From Cellulomonas pakistanensis (lineage in GTDB: Bacteria; Actinomycetota; Actinomycetes; Actinomycetales; Cellulomonadaceae), in NCBI RefSeq assembly GCF_016862755.1, contig NZ_BONO01000001.1, forward strand, positions 1 through 64,000: DNA of 64,000 nucleotides, written 5' to 3'. Position numbers and translations under genes: made by a program. Shown here piece after piece: positions 44,853-53,312 of this stretch. How positions within the stretch are numbered: the stretch's first letter is position 1; every line of letters starts with the position of its first letter. The notes below the pieces were generated by a model. That model worked only from the letters and a program-made list of their open reading frames with translations, did not search any database and was not told where the DNA came from.

Positions 44853-47387
44853 ATGCCCGACGCCTCGACCAGCGCGCCGGCGGCGCCCGGTCGACCCGAC
44901 GGGCCCGCCGCGGCCGGGCGCACCGCGGCGCCCCCGTCGGACGGCCTGCTGCGTCCGCAGGTCGTCGACACCCCCGAGGTGCGGGTGCACCACCCGAGCG
45001 ACCTGCTCGGCGTCGTGCTCAGCCTGCTCGGCGCGGTCGCGGTCATGGTGCTGGCGACGTACGCGCACAACACGACGACCGGCGTCGCCGAGGACGTGCA
45101 GGGCTTCGCCTCCCTGCTCCGTCAGCTGCTGGTCGTCCCGGTCGCCCTGCTGGAGACGGTCGTCACCTTCCTGGTGCCCGTGGCCGTGCTCGTCGAGCTG
45201 GCCGTGCGCCGGCTCGGCCGGCAGATGGTCGAGGCGTCGATCGCGGCGATCGCCGCGGTCCTCACGGCGTCGAGCGTCGGGTGGCTGATCGAGCACCTGG
45301 GCTCCGACCAGCTGGTCAGCGGCCTGTCGGTCCGGCTCGGCGGCGAGCTCACCCTCACCATCCCGCCGTACATCGCCCTGATCGCGGGGCTGCTGACCGC
45401 GACCGGCCCGCGGACCCGGCGCCGGACCGTCGCGTGGTCCTGGAACCTCGTGTGGGTCGCGGTCGGCGTCATGGTCATCACCACCAGCGTCTCGCTGCCG
45501 GGCGTCGCGGTGGCGCTGCTCATCGGCCGCGCCACCGGCCTGGCCGTGCGGTACCTGTCCGGCGTCCGCTCCGAGCGGGCGTACGGCGCGAGCCTCGTCG
45601 CGGGCGTGCGCCGCGCCGGCTGGCACCCGGGGGTCCTCGTGCGGGTCCCGGACGAGGATGCCGCGGAGGGCCGCCCCGCGCCGACCCGCACCCTGGGCAG
45701 CGCCGGCGCCCGCGCCGCCGTCCGGTACGCCGACCACCGCGCGTACGGCATGACCACCGAGGACGGCCGCACCCTCGACGTCCTGGTGCTCGACGGCGAC
45801 CGGCAGGTGATCGGCTTCCTCAGCCGGCTGTGGCGCTCGCTCCGGCTGCGCGGCCTGGACGGCCGGTCGGTGGTGTCGCTGCGCCAGGCCGCCGAGCGCG
45901 CCGCCCTGCTGTCCTACACGGCGACCGCCGCGGGCGTCCGGACCCCCGCCATCCGGGGCATCGCCGAGGCCGACTCGTCGATGATCCTGGTCCAGGACCC
46001 GGTCCCGGCGGCGACCCCGCTCGCCGACCTCGAGGCCGACGACATCTCCGACGACGTGCTGCGCGCGATCTGGGCGCAGCTGGGCTGCGCGCACGAGGCC
46101 GGGCTCGCGCACCGGGCGCTGACCAGCGACGTGATCCTGGTCGCCGACGGCCCGGACGACCCGACGGTCTGGCTGGTCGGCTGGGAGCAGGGCGACGTCG
46201 CCTCCTCCGACCTCGCGCAGCGCATGGACCGCACCCAGATGGTCGCCCTGCTCGCGCTCCGGGTCGGCCCGGCGCGGGCGCTGGAGTCCGCGGTCGCGGT
46301 GCTGCCCGAGGCCGACATCGCGGCGATCGGCCCGCTGCTGCAGACGATCACCCTCCCCCGCCGCACCCGCGAGGAGCTGCGCAAGCACAAGGAGGTGCTG
46401 GCCGAGCTCCGGTCCGCGCTGGTCGCCCGGCTGCCCGAGGCCGACGTCCAGCCCGAGCAGCTCATCCGGTTCGGCGCGCGCACGGTGCTCACCATCCTGC
46501 TGACCACCGCCGCCGTCATCATCCTGCTGACGTCGATCAACCTGCAGACCATCCTCGACGCGCTGCAGACCACGGACTGGCGCCTCAGCGTGCTCGCGTT
46601 CCTGCTCGGCATGGCGACGCTGTTCGGGGCGGCGCTGTCGCTGGTGGCGTTCTCCCCGGTGAAGCTCTCGCTCTGGCGGGCGTCGGTCGCCCAGTCGGCG
46701 GCGACGTTCGTGGCCCTGGCCGCCCCCGCGGGCATCGGGCCGGCCGCGCTCAACCTGCGCCTGCTCACCCGCCGCGGCACCTCCGGCTCGCTCGCGACCG
46801 CGACGGTCGCGCTGGTGCAGGTCGCCCAGTTCATCGTGACGCTGCTGCTGCTCCTGGTGCTGTCGGTGGCGTCGGGCACCAACCAGCTCGAGCGGTTCAC
46901 CGTGTCCCCGACCGTGGTGATCGTGGTCGGCGTGCTCGCGGCGATCGCGGGCGCCGCGATGCTGGTCCCGAAGGTGCGGCAGTGGGTGTCGGCCAAGACC
47001 CTGCCGACGCTGCAGCAGACCTGGCCGCGGCTCATCGAGGTGGTCGGCCAGCCGTGGCGGCTGGCCCTCGGCCTGGCCGGCAACGTGCTGACGACGTTCG
47101 GGTACGTGCTCGCGTTCGAGGTGTGCCTGCGCGCGTTCGGCCAGGACCTGTCGCTGGTGCAGGTGGCGATCGTCTACCTGGCCGGCAACACCGCCGGGTC
47201 GATCGCCCCCACCCCCGGCGGCATCGGCACGACCGAGATCGCGCTGGCGGGCGCGCTCACGGTCGTCGGGGTGAACCCCGGCGTCGCGACGTCCGTCGCC
47301 GTGCTGTTCCGGGTGCTGACGTACTGGCTGCGGATCCCCGTCGGCTGGGCGTCGATGCGCTACCTGCAGCGCGTCGGCGAGCTCTGA
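44853..47387 (+). CDS. Flippase-like membrane protein with internal kinase-like domain
   Basis: 844-aa protein in three parts. About residues 45-240: four to six hydrophobic helices. About 255-520: a soluble region with a degenerate protein-kinase/phosphotransferase look (LDVLVLDGDRQVIGFLSR, then GCAHEAGLAHRALTSDVIL, recalling the HRD-type catalytic loop but without a clear Asp). About 540-840: lysylphosphatidylglycerol synthase-type flippase domain (LPG_synthase_TM) with AAPAGIGPAALNLRLL and APTPGGIGTTEIALAG signatures. It likely moves a lipid or lipid-linked glycan across the membrane; the substrate is unknown. Confidence 0.8.
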   Translation: MPDASTSAPAAPGRPDGPAAAGRTAAPPSDGLLRPQVVDTPEVRVHHPSDLLGVVLSLLGAVAVMVLATYAHNTTTGVAEDVQGFASLLRQLLVVPVALLETVVTFLVPVAVLVELAVRRLGRQMVEASIAAIAAVLTASSVGWLIEHLGSDQLVSGLSVRLGGELTLTIPPYIALIAGLLTATGPRTRRRTVAWSWNLVWVAVGVMVITTSVSLPGVAVALLIGRATGLAVRYLSGVRSERAYGASLVAGVRRAGWHPGVLVRVPDEDAAEGRPAPTRTLGSAGARAAVRYADHRAYGMTTEDGRTLDVLVLDGDRQVIGFLSRLWRSLRLRGLDGRSVVSLRQAAERAALLSYTATAAGVRTPAIRGIAEADSSMILVQDPVPAATPLADLEADDISDDVLRAIWAQLGCAHEAGLAHRALTSDVILVADGPDDPTVWLVGWEQGDVASSDLAQRMDRTQMVALLALRVGPARALESAVAVLPEADIAAIGPLLQTITLPRRTREELRKHKEVLAELRSALVARLPEADVQPEQLIRFGARTVLTILLTTAAVIILLTSINLQTILDALQTTDWRLSVLAFLLGMATLFGAALSLVAFSPVKLSLWRASVAQSAATFVALAAPAGIGPAALNLRLLTRRGTSGSLATATVALVQVAQFIVTLLLLLVLSVASGTNQLERFTVSPTVVIVVGVLAAIAGAAMLVPKVRQWVSAKTLPTLQQTWPRLIEVVGQPWRLALGLAGNVLTTFGYVLAFEVCLRAFGQDLSLVQVAIVYLAGNTAGSIAPTPGGIGTTEIALAGALTVVGVNPGVATSVAVLFRVLTYWLRIPVGWASMRYLQRVGEL

Positions 47388-47430
47388 CCCGCGCCGACCC
47401 CCCCGCGCGCCCGGGCGCGGACCCGCGGGC

Positions 47431-47478
47431 ACGCCGACGGGCGCCCTGCGCGCAGCGGCGCGGGCGCCCGGGAGGCGT
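47431..47478. terminator. Bidirectional two-part hairpin
   Basis: GGGCGCCC (47439-47446) pairs with 47462-47469 and outer ACGCC (47431-47435) with GGCGT (47474-47478). It lies between the flippase-like gene and the convergent 56-aa ORF. Confidence 0.7.
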
Positions 47479-47482
47479 GCGA

Positions 47483-47653
47483 TCAGGAGGCGGAGGTGCA
47501 CTCGCGCTGCGCGGGGACCAGCGCCCCGTGCGTCGCGAGGGTCGCCGCGATGCGGGACCAGGAGGACAGGCGGGTCGCGGTGCGCCCCGTCACGTCGGAG
47601 CGGAGGTCGGAGCCCTCACGCTCGGCAGGCTCGTAGAAGCCGCGCTGTTCCAT
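47483..47653 (-). CDS. 56-aa small protein under c-di-GMP riboswitch control
   Basis: Unrecognised small protein, start MEQRGFYEPAEREGSD, end LVPAQRECTSAS. No signal peptide or membrane helix; the stretch LSSWSRIAATLATHGALV (about residues 29-46) could form an amphipathic helix, and there is one Cys near the end. GAAGGA (47660-47665) is 6 bases before ATG 47653 and 2 bases after the riboswitch aptamer. It is the only gene on the transcript before a strong terminator. A longer in-frame start at 47821 would run through the riboswitch and is rejected. It is probably an effector of c-di-GMP-controlled behaviour, but nothing in the sequence says which. Confidence 0.75.
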   Translation of the reverse strand: MEQRGFYEPAEREGSDLRSDVTGRTATRLSSWSRIAATLATHGALVPAQRECTSAS

Positions 47654-47667
47654 GGCAGATCCTTCGT

Positions 47668-47746
47668 TCGGCAGCCCGGCTGACCTGCGGGGGTCCCGTG
47701 GCTTTGCGTCCCCTCCTCGCGGAGGGTTTGCCCTTGTCGCTGACAC
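47668..47746 (-). promoter_or_regulatory. Cyclic-di-GMP class I (GEMM-I) riboswitch
   Basis: Minus-strand hallmarks in order: AGGGCAAACC; a 6-bp stem CCCTCC/GGAGGG closed by the GNRA loop GCGA; GGGACGCAAAGCC; a short second stem CGGG/CCCG; then AGGTCAGC-CGG-GCTGCCGA, which folds as a hairpin just as the 3' part of the Vibrio Vc2 aptamer. The base before GGC in AGGGC is G, as in c-di-GMP binders rather than the cGAMP-binding variant (inference). The Shine-Dalgarno starts 2 bases after the aptamer, so control of translation is likely. Confidence 0.9.
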
Positions 47747-47750
47747 GGCG

Positions 47751-47756
47751 ACTGTA
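47751..47756 (-). promoter_or_regulatory. -10 box of the riboswitch transcript
   Basis: TACAGT on the minus strand, ending 4 bases before the aptamer, so transcription would begin at its first bases. Upstream, 47757-47951 has no gene and includes an unusually AT-rich stretch around 47795-47850. Confidence 0.6.
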
Positions 47757-47951
47757 GGCCCGCGGCCGGGCCGAGCGGAAGGGGTCGCACAGGAAACTTC
47801 GGCACAGATCGCGCAATTCACCCACTCTGGCTAAAGCGGACATATCGCGCCCGCCGCGCGCGACCCGCCGCTCGGGCGCGAACGCGCAGGTCAGGCCGCG
47901 GCCGGCCCGCGACCGGGCCCGGGGCCGCCGTCGGACCCCCGGCACCCGCGG

Positions 47952-49928
47952 TCAGGCGGCCGGGACCGCGACCGCCCGCAGGAGCTGCTCCAGGAGCGGG
48001 CCCGAGGTCGTCGACCCGAACTCGCCGGTCTCGACGAACACCGCGACCGCCAGGTCGCCCTGCGCGGCGATCATCCACGCGTGGTTCGCGAGCTCCTCGC
48101 CGGACCCGTACTGCGCGGTGCCGGACTTCGCGATCACCTCGGCGCCCGGCACGTCCTGCAGGAAGTCGCCGCCGCCCTCCGTCACCACGGCCCGCATCAT
48201 CGCCCGGAGCGCCTCGGCCTCGGGCGCGGTGAGCGGCGCGGCGTCCGCCGCCGCCGACGGGGCCGCGGTCGCCTCGTCGGCGCCGAGCACGAGCCGCGGG
48301 GTGACCCGTGCGCCGTGCGCCACCGACGCGGCGACCGTCGCCATGCCCAGGGGCGTGGCCTGCACCCGGCCCTGGCCGATCATCGACGCGGCGTGGTCCG
48401 TGCCGCCCGTGGCCTCCGCCGGCACCTCGCCGAGCGTCGCGGCGAAGCCGAGGTCGGCGCCCGGCACGAGCCCGAGGGCCGCCGCGGCCGCCGCGAGCTG
48501 CTCCTGCGGCGCCTGGCCGGCCGCCGTGAGGAACGCGGTGTTGCACGACTCGGCCAGCGCCGTCCGCAGCGGGATGTCGCCGAGCGCCTCCGCCGGGTAG
48601 CCCGGGTAGTTCTGGAAGGTGCGCCCCTCGACCGTCGCGGTCTCCGGGCAGGTCACGGTGCTGTCCGGAGTGAGCCCGGCGCGCAGCAGCGCCAGCGAGG
48701 ACGCCACCTTGAACGTCGACCCCGGCGCGTACAGGCCCAGGGTCGCCGTCGACATGCCGCCGCCGCCCGCGCCGCTCGCCACCGCGAGGACGTCGCCGGT
48801 GGACGGCCGGATCGCCACGACCGCGCTCGCGACGTCCGGCTGGGTCGCGACGACGTCCTCGGCCGCCTGCTGCACCGCCGGGTCGAGCGTCGTGCGCAGC
48901 GGCTGCCCCACGAGCGGTTCCACGTGGAACAGCTCGCGCTCCTGGGCGCCGCCCGCGGTGGCGACGACCGTCAGGCCGGGCTCGCCACGCAGCTGCGCGT
49001 CGAACTGCGCCTGCAGGCCGCTCAGCCCGGTGAGGTCACCACCGACGACGGCGCCGTCGGACTCCTCGACGATCTCCGCGGTCGCCTGCCCGACCGTGCC
49101 CAGCACCGGGCGCGCGAACGCGCGGGTCGGCGCGAGGGGCAGCGTCGCGCTCACCGCGTTGACGCCGGGCAGCGCGGACAGCGCCGCCACGTCGTAGACC
49201 GGGTCGCCCTCGCGGACGACGATCGCCTCGACGAACGCCTTCTCCCCCGCCGCGGCCACCTGGGCGGCGTACGCCTCGGGGTCGATCCGGAGCGCGGTCG
49301 CGAGGCCGCGCGCCGCCGCGTCCGCCTCCGCCGTCGCGACCCGGGTCTTGTCGATGCCGACCCGGGACACCGGCCGGGACTCCACGATCACCGCGTCGCC
49401 CTGCCCCAGCACCTGCGCGCGCTCCGCCTGCACCCGCCGCACCTGCAGCGCCTCGCCGGCGGCCAGGTCGGGGGCGAGCACCATCGGCGACCACCGGGCG
49501 CGCCACTCGTCGTCCACCCGCGCCAGGTTCGCGTGCGTCGTGTACGTCCACGCGGTCGTGCTGCTGCCGACGTCCCAGGTGAAGCTCAGCTCGACGGAGG
49601 CGGCGGCGTCGTCGCCCTCGGCGGCGACCACGTCGCCCGCCGCGACCTCGGGAGCCCACGGGTCCAGGCCCTCGTAGGCCGCGGTGCGCGCGTCCCCCGC
49701 CTCCGCCGCGGTGGCGCCCTCCAGCGGCACGTCCGCGAAGTCACCGGACGCGATCGCGGCGGCCAGCGCGTCGGCGGCGTCCTGGCCGTCGTCCCCGCCG
49801 CCGGTGCACGCGGCGAGCACGCCGACGAGCGCCAGCGCGACCGCCCCGGCGAGCGGTCGCCGCACCCGGGCGCCCGCCCGTCCTCGCACGCGCGCCTCCC
49901 GGATGCCCCCTGCGACCACGGTCCCCAC
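47952..49928 (-). CDS. Penicillin-binding protein (class B transpeptidase), lipoprotein-like
   Basis: 658-aa protein. N-terminal signal with lipobox VLAACTG (about residues 36-42), a MecA-like NTF2 domain (about 50-150), a PBP dimerisation domain, and a transpeptidase domain from about 335. The active-site Ser is in STFK (about 404), then SCN (about 455) and KSGTA (about 600). It cross-links peptidoglycan at the outer membrane face. GTG 49928; the minus-strand TAGGCT at 49982-49987 could be its -10 box. Confidence 0.9.
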   Translation of the reverse strand: MGTVVAGGIREARVRGRAGARVRRPLAGAVALALVGVLAACTGGGDDGQDAADALAAAIASGDFADVPLEGATAAEAGDARTAAYEGLDPWAPEVAAGDVVAAEGDDAAASVELSFTWDVGSSTTAWTYTTHANLARVDDEWRARWSPMVLAPDLAAGEALQVRRVQAERAQVLGQGDAVIVESRPVSRVGIDKTRVATAEADAAARGLATALRIDPEAYAAQVAAAGEKAFVEAIVVREGDPVYDVAALSALPGVNAVSATLPLAPTRAFARPVLGTVGQATAEIVEESDGAVVGGDLTGLSGLQAQFDAQLRGEPGLTVVATAGGAQERELFHVEPLVGQPLRTTLDPAVQQAAEDVVATQPDVASAVVAIRPSTGDVLAVASGAGGGGMSTATLGLYAPGSTFKVASSLALLRAGLTPDSTVTCPETATVEGRTFQNYPGYPAEALGDIPLRTALAESCNTAFLTAAGQAPQEQLAAAAAALGLVPGADLGFAATLGEVPAEATGGTDHAASMIGQGRVQATPLGMATVAASVAHGARVTPRLVLGADEATAAPSAAADAAPLTAPEAEALRAMMRAVVTEGGGDFLQDVPGAEVIAKSGTAQYGSGEELANHAWMIAAQGDLAVAVFVETGEFGSTTSGPLLEQLLRAVAVPAA

Positions 49929-49981
49929 CCTCGCCTCACCTCGTCGTCCCGCTGCGGTGCCCGCGTGCCGCGGGCAGGGTC

Positions 49982-49987
49982 AGCCTA
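49982..49987 (-). promoter_or_regulatory. Candidate -10 box for the PBP gene
   Basis: TAGGCT on the minus strand, about 54 bases before GTG 49928. The divergent gap 49929-50217 shows no gene; it must also carry the promoter of the CNNM-type gene. Confidence 0.4.
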
Positions 49988-50217
49988 GGGACCCTGAGCA
50001 GCACGGACGGGCGGTTCCGAGGGTCGGGTCCGCGGACGTGCTGTGCGCGCGGTGTGCGCGCCCGTCCGCCGCCGCCAGCGGTTGACGCCAGCCCGGACCG
50101 CCTCTGGAATGGAGCGATGTCGCCTCCCGACCACCCCTGTAGTCCCGTGCGGCGAGCCCGCACCCGCCCGCGCTCCGGCCACGCCGCCCGCGCCGGACGG
50201 ACGGGGGGCCGCCGCTG

Positions 50218-51543
50218 ATGGACGCCGAGACCTGGGGCAACATCGGCCTCGTCCTGCTCTTCATCCTGATCGGCGGCGTGTTCGCCGGGACGGAGATCGC
50301 GCTCGTCTCGCTGCGGGAGAGCCAGATCAACCGGCTCGAGCGGCAGAGCGCCCGCGGCGCGCGGGTGGCGTCGGTCGCCCGCGACCCGAACCGGTTCCTC
50401 GCGGCCGTGCAGATCGGCGTCACGGTCGCCGGCTTCTTCTCCGCGGCGTACGGCGCCTCGACGATCGCGCCCGACTTCGCCCCGGCGATCGAGGCGCTCG
50501 GGGTGTCCGAGGGCCTCGCGGGCACGATCGCGCTGATCGTCCTGACGCTCGTCATCGCCTACCTGTCGCTGGTGCTCGGCGAGCTGGTGCCCAAGCGCAT
50601 CGCGCTGCAGCAGTCGGCCAGGGTCGCCGTCGCCGTCGCGCCGCCGCTCGACCGGTTCGCCACGCTCATGCGCCCGGTCATCTGGCTGCTCTCGACGTCG
50701 ACCAACCTGCTGGTCCGGCTGTTCGGCGGCGACCCGCACGCCACGAGCGAGGAGATGTCCGAGGCGGAGCTCCGCGACCTCGTCATCGCGCACCAGGGTC
50801 TGCCCGAGGACGAGCGCCGCATCCTCGGCGACGTCTTCGAGGCCACCGACCGCTCCGTCGCCGAGGTGATGCGGCCGCGCGGCGAGGTGCACTTCCTCGA
50901 GGCCGACCTCACGCTGGCCGAGGCGCACGACCGCGTCCGGGAGCAGCCGTGGTCGCGGTACCCGGTCATCGGCGAGGACTTCGACGACGTCCTCGGCTTC
51001 CTGCACATCCGCGAGCTGCTCGAGCACCCCGACCGGGACACCGTGCGGGTCCGGGACTGCATGCGGGAGATCGTCGTCCTGCCCGGCACCAACAAGCTGC
51101 TGCCGTCGCTGTCGTCGATGCGCCGCGAGGGCGTGCACATCGCCGTGGTCGTCGACGAGTACGGCGGCACCGACGGGATCGTCACGCTGGAGGACCTGGT
51201 CGAGGAGCTCGTCGGGGACATCCGCGACGAGTACGACATGCCCGGGTCGTCCGGCGCCGAGGCCCGCGAGGGCGTCGCCGGGTCGTACGACGCGGGCATC
51301 ACCATCGAGGAGTTCACCGAGCTGACCGGGGTGCCGCTCGCGGACGGGCCGTACGAGACGGTCGCCGGGTTCGTCATCGCGCGGCTGGGCCGGCTCGGTC
51401 AGGTCGGCGACGCGGTCGAGGTCGACGGGCACCGGGTCGAGATCACCGCGGTCGACGGGCGGCGCATCGCCCGGGTCCGCGTGGTGCCGCCGCCGGAGGA
51501 GCCGGGTGCGCCCGCGGCCCGGCCCGCCGGCGAGACCGGGTGA
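50218..51543 (+). CDS. CNNM/CorC-type membrane protein (hemolysin family)
   Basis: 441-aa protein with the DUF21 membrane domain (about residues 1-190, four helices, LGELVPKRIALQQ signature), a pair of CBS domains (about 205-330, MRPRGEVHFLEADLTLAEA, VVVDEYGGTDGIVTLEDLVEE), and a CorC_HlyC domain (about 345-430). The family moves Mg2+ or Co2+ or senses Mg-ATP; it is not a hemolysin. ATG 50218. An RsbW-like gene follows 89 bases later. Confidence 0.9.
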   Translation: MDAETWGNIGLVLLFILIGGVFAGTEIALVSLRESQINRLERQSARGARVASVARDPNRFLAAVQIGVTVAGFFSAAYGASTIAPDFAPAIEALGVSEGLAGTIALIVLTLVIAYLSLVLGELVPKRIALQQSARVAVAVAPPLDRFATLMRPVIWLLSTSTNLLVRLFGGDPHATSEEMSEAELRDLVIAHQGLPEDERRILGDVFEATDRSVAEVMRPRGEVHFLEADLTLAEAHDRVREQPWSRYPVIGEDFDDVLGFLHIRELLEHPDRDTVRVRDCMREIVVLPGTNKLLPSLSSMRREGVHIAVVVDEYGGTDGIVTLEDLVEELVGDIRDEYDMPGSSGAEAREGVAGSYDAGITIEEFTELTGVPLADGPYETVAGFVIARLGRLGQVGDAVEVDGHRVEITAVDGRRIARVRVVPPPEEPGAPAARPAGETG

Positions 51544-51632
51544 TCCGGCTCCCCCGGGATGCGCCGTCGCGCGCCCTGCCCCACCCTTGTGGCACCCGCC
51601 GGGAAGAGGCACCGACAGGAGGGAGGGCGCGC

Positions 51633-52046
51633 GTGGTTCGTCGACCGCACCGCCTCGTCCTCGACCCGGAGCCCGGCTCCGTCGCCACGGGCCGCCGCTG
51701 GGCGGCGCACGAGGCCGTGCTCGCGCACGCCAGCGACGAGGCCGCCCGTACGGTCGAGCTGCTGACCAGCGAGATTCTGACCAACGCCGTCGTGCACACC
51801 CGCGCGCACCGGCACATCGCGCTCACCGCGGAGTGCCACCACGACTGCGTCCGGGTCGAGGTGACCGACCCCGACCCGACGCTCCCGCTCGTGAGGCCCG
51901 GCAACGCCCGGCGGATCGGCGGGCACGGGATGCGGCTCGTCGACGCGCTCGCGAGCGCGTGGGGCATCGACCTGCACCCGGGCGTCGGCAAGACGGTCTG
52001 GTTCGAGATGCCGGTGGCCGCGCGGGGGCACGCGCTCACCGCCTGA
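51633..52046 (+). CDS. RsbW-like histidine-kinase-fold ATPase
   Basis: 137-aa GHKL ATPase. N box LLTSEILTNAVVHTRAH (about residues 38-54) and G box RRIGGHGMRLVDALASAWG are intact. Same class as the protein at 4516. Likely an anti-sigma-factor kinase or a two-component-like switch partner; no STAS or sigma gene is adjacent. GTG 51633 lies 8 bases after AGGAGGGA. Confidence 0.82.
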   Translation: MVRRPHRLVLDPEPGSVATGRRWAAHEAVLAHASDEAARTVELLTSEILTNAVVHTRAHRHIALTAECHHDCVRVEVTDPDPTLPLVRPGNARRIGGHGMRLVDALASAWGIDLHPGVGKTVWFEMPVAARGHALTA

Positions 52047-52052
52047 CGCTCC

Positions 52053-52109
52053 GGCGACACCGCCCGCGGTGGGCGACACCGCCCGCCGCGGGCGATGCCG
52101 CGCCCCGCA
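52053..52109 (+). repeat. Three 19-bp tandem repeats
   Basis: GGCGACACCGCCCGC begins at 52053 and 52072 and a diverged copy (GGCGATGCCGCGCCC) at 52091, so the period is exactly 19 bp. They end about 20 bases before the potassium-channel start. Confidence 0.8.
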
Positions 52110-52129
52110 CGCGCGGCCACGATGGCCGG

Positions 52130-52684
52130 ATGGAGGCGTCGCCGGCCCGCACCCCGCCCGGCCGCCGCGCGCGGCTGCGCACCGCGCTGCGCACGGTCGG
52201 CAGCGCGGCGCTGCTGGTCGCGCTCTACCTGGGGCGGCCGCTGGACCGGGCGACACCGGCCACGATCGCCCTGCTGGTCGCGGGGCTCGTGGTGCTCGTG
52301 CTGCTGCTCGGCTGGCAGGTGCGCAGCGTGGTGCGGTCGCCGTACCCGGTGCTCCGGGCGATCGAGGCGTTCGTGACGGCGACGGTGCTGTTCCTCGTGC
52401 TGTTCGCGGCCGGGTACACGTCGCTGTCCGACGCCGACCCGGCCGCGTTCACCGAGCCCGTGGGTCGGGTGGACGCGCTGTACTTCACCATGACGGTGCT
52501 GGCCACCGTCGGGTTCGGCGACATCGCGCCCGTGACCGGCGCCGCGCGGGCCGTGGTCACGCTGCAGATGGCGTGCGGCTTCGCGTTCGCGGCGCTGGTC
52601 GGGCGCGAGTTCCTCGCCGCGGTGCGGCGCGCGCAGGACGGCGACGGGGCGCGGGACGGCGGCCCGGCGGGCGGCCCGTCCTGA
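52130..52684 (+). CDS. Two-pore-helix type potassium channel
   Basis: 184-aa membrane protein of the Ion_trans_2 family. Two N-terminal helices, then a third helix, the pore loop with selectivity filter TVGFGD (about residues 126-131) and a final helix. It should conduct K+. No ligand-binding RCK domain. ATG 52130 with a possible CACGAT -10 box 6 bases before it. The 19-bp repeats upstream may control it. Confidence 0.85.
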   Translation: MEASPARTPPGRRARLRTALRTVGSAALLVALYLGRPLDRATPATIALLVAGLVVLVLLLGWQVRSVVRSPYPVLRAIEAFVTATVLFLVLFAAGYTSLSDADPAAFTEPVGRVDALYFTMTVLATVGFGDIAPVTGAARAVVTLQMACGFAFAALVGREFLAAVRRAQDGDGARDGGPAGGPS

Positions 52685-52696
52685 GCACCGCGCGCG

Positions 52697-53152
52697 TCAG
52701 GCCGGCGCCCGGTGCGCCCCGTTCCCGTCGGCCGTGACCGGCACACCGCCGGCCTGGCGCAGGGCGTGCGCCTTGAGCGACGCGAACTCGTCCGGGCTGA
52801 TGGCGCCCTCGTCGAGGAGCGCCTTGGCCTGGGCGATCTGCTGCCCCGGCGACGACGACCCGGCGACGTCCCGGATGTACGCGTCGCTCGCCTTCCGCGC
52901 GGACACCGCGGCCCGCGCACTGCGCTCCGCCATGCCCCGCCCGCGCGCGATCAGGTAGACCAGCGCGGTCAGGAACGGCACGACGAGCAGGCAGACCAGC
53001 CAGACGGCCTTCCACCAGCCGCTGAGGTCCCGGTCTCGGAACAGGTCCGTGATGATCGAGAACAGCGCGAACAGGTAGGCGATGAACACGAACGCCCAGA
53101 CGAACCACCAGATGATGTCCCAGAAGTCGGTCCAGAACTCCACCGCGACCAC
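52697..53152 (-). CDS. PLDc_N/SHOCT-domain membrane protein
   Basis: 151-aa protein with two N-terminal helices (about residues 10-32 and 48-68, Trp-rich, with ITDLFRDRDLSGWWKAVW between them as in PLDc_N domains) and a C-terminal SHOCT motif LLDEGAISPDEFASLKA (about 112-128). SHOCT modules are often oligomerisation tails of membrane proteins. GTG 53152 is assumed; GTG 53143 in frame is also possible. Confidence 0.75.
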   Translation of the reverse strand: MVAVEFWTDFWDIIWWFVWAFVFIAYLFALFSIITDLFRDRDLSGWWKAVWLVCLLVVPFLTALVYLIARGRGMAERSARAAVSARKASDAYIRDVAGSSSPGQQIAQAKALLDEGAISPDEFASLKAHALRQAGGVPVTADGNGAHRAPA

Positions 53153-53167
53153 GCTCCCCGTGTGAGG

Positions 53168-53188
53168 CCGGCGGGCGGCTCCCGCCGG
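53168..53188 (-). other. Hairpin in the leader of the SHOCT gene
   Basis: CCGGCGGG (53168-53175) pairs exactly with 53181-53188 around a 5-base loop. On the minus strand it lies in the 5' leader, 16 bases before the start, so it may affect ribosome access. Confidence 0.4.
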
Positions 53189-53222
53189 TGCGCCGCGCGG
53201 CGGCCGCCGCGCCCGCGTCCTC

Positions 53223-53228
53223 ACGCTA
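53223..53228 (-). promoter_or_regulatory. -10 box for the SHOCT gene
   Basis: TAGCGT on the minus strand, leaving a leader of about 65 bases that contains the hairpin. Confidence 0.45.
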
Positions 53229-53312
53229 GGACCACCGGTCGCAGCGCGGACCACCCGGTCGGGATGACCGGCCCGCCGGAATGCGGGGCGCCGCAGCGGG
53301 GTTCGCACCGGT

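Noticed and set aside
47483..47821. 112-codon version of the small riboswitch-controlled ORF
   Set aside because: Its extra 56 codons run through the c-di-GMP riboswitch and its promoter; the Shine-Dalgarno supports ATG 47653.
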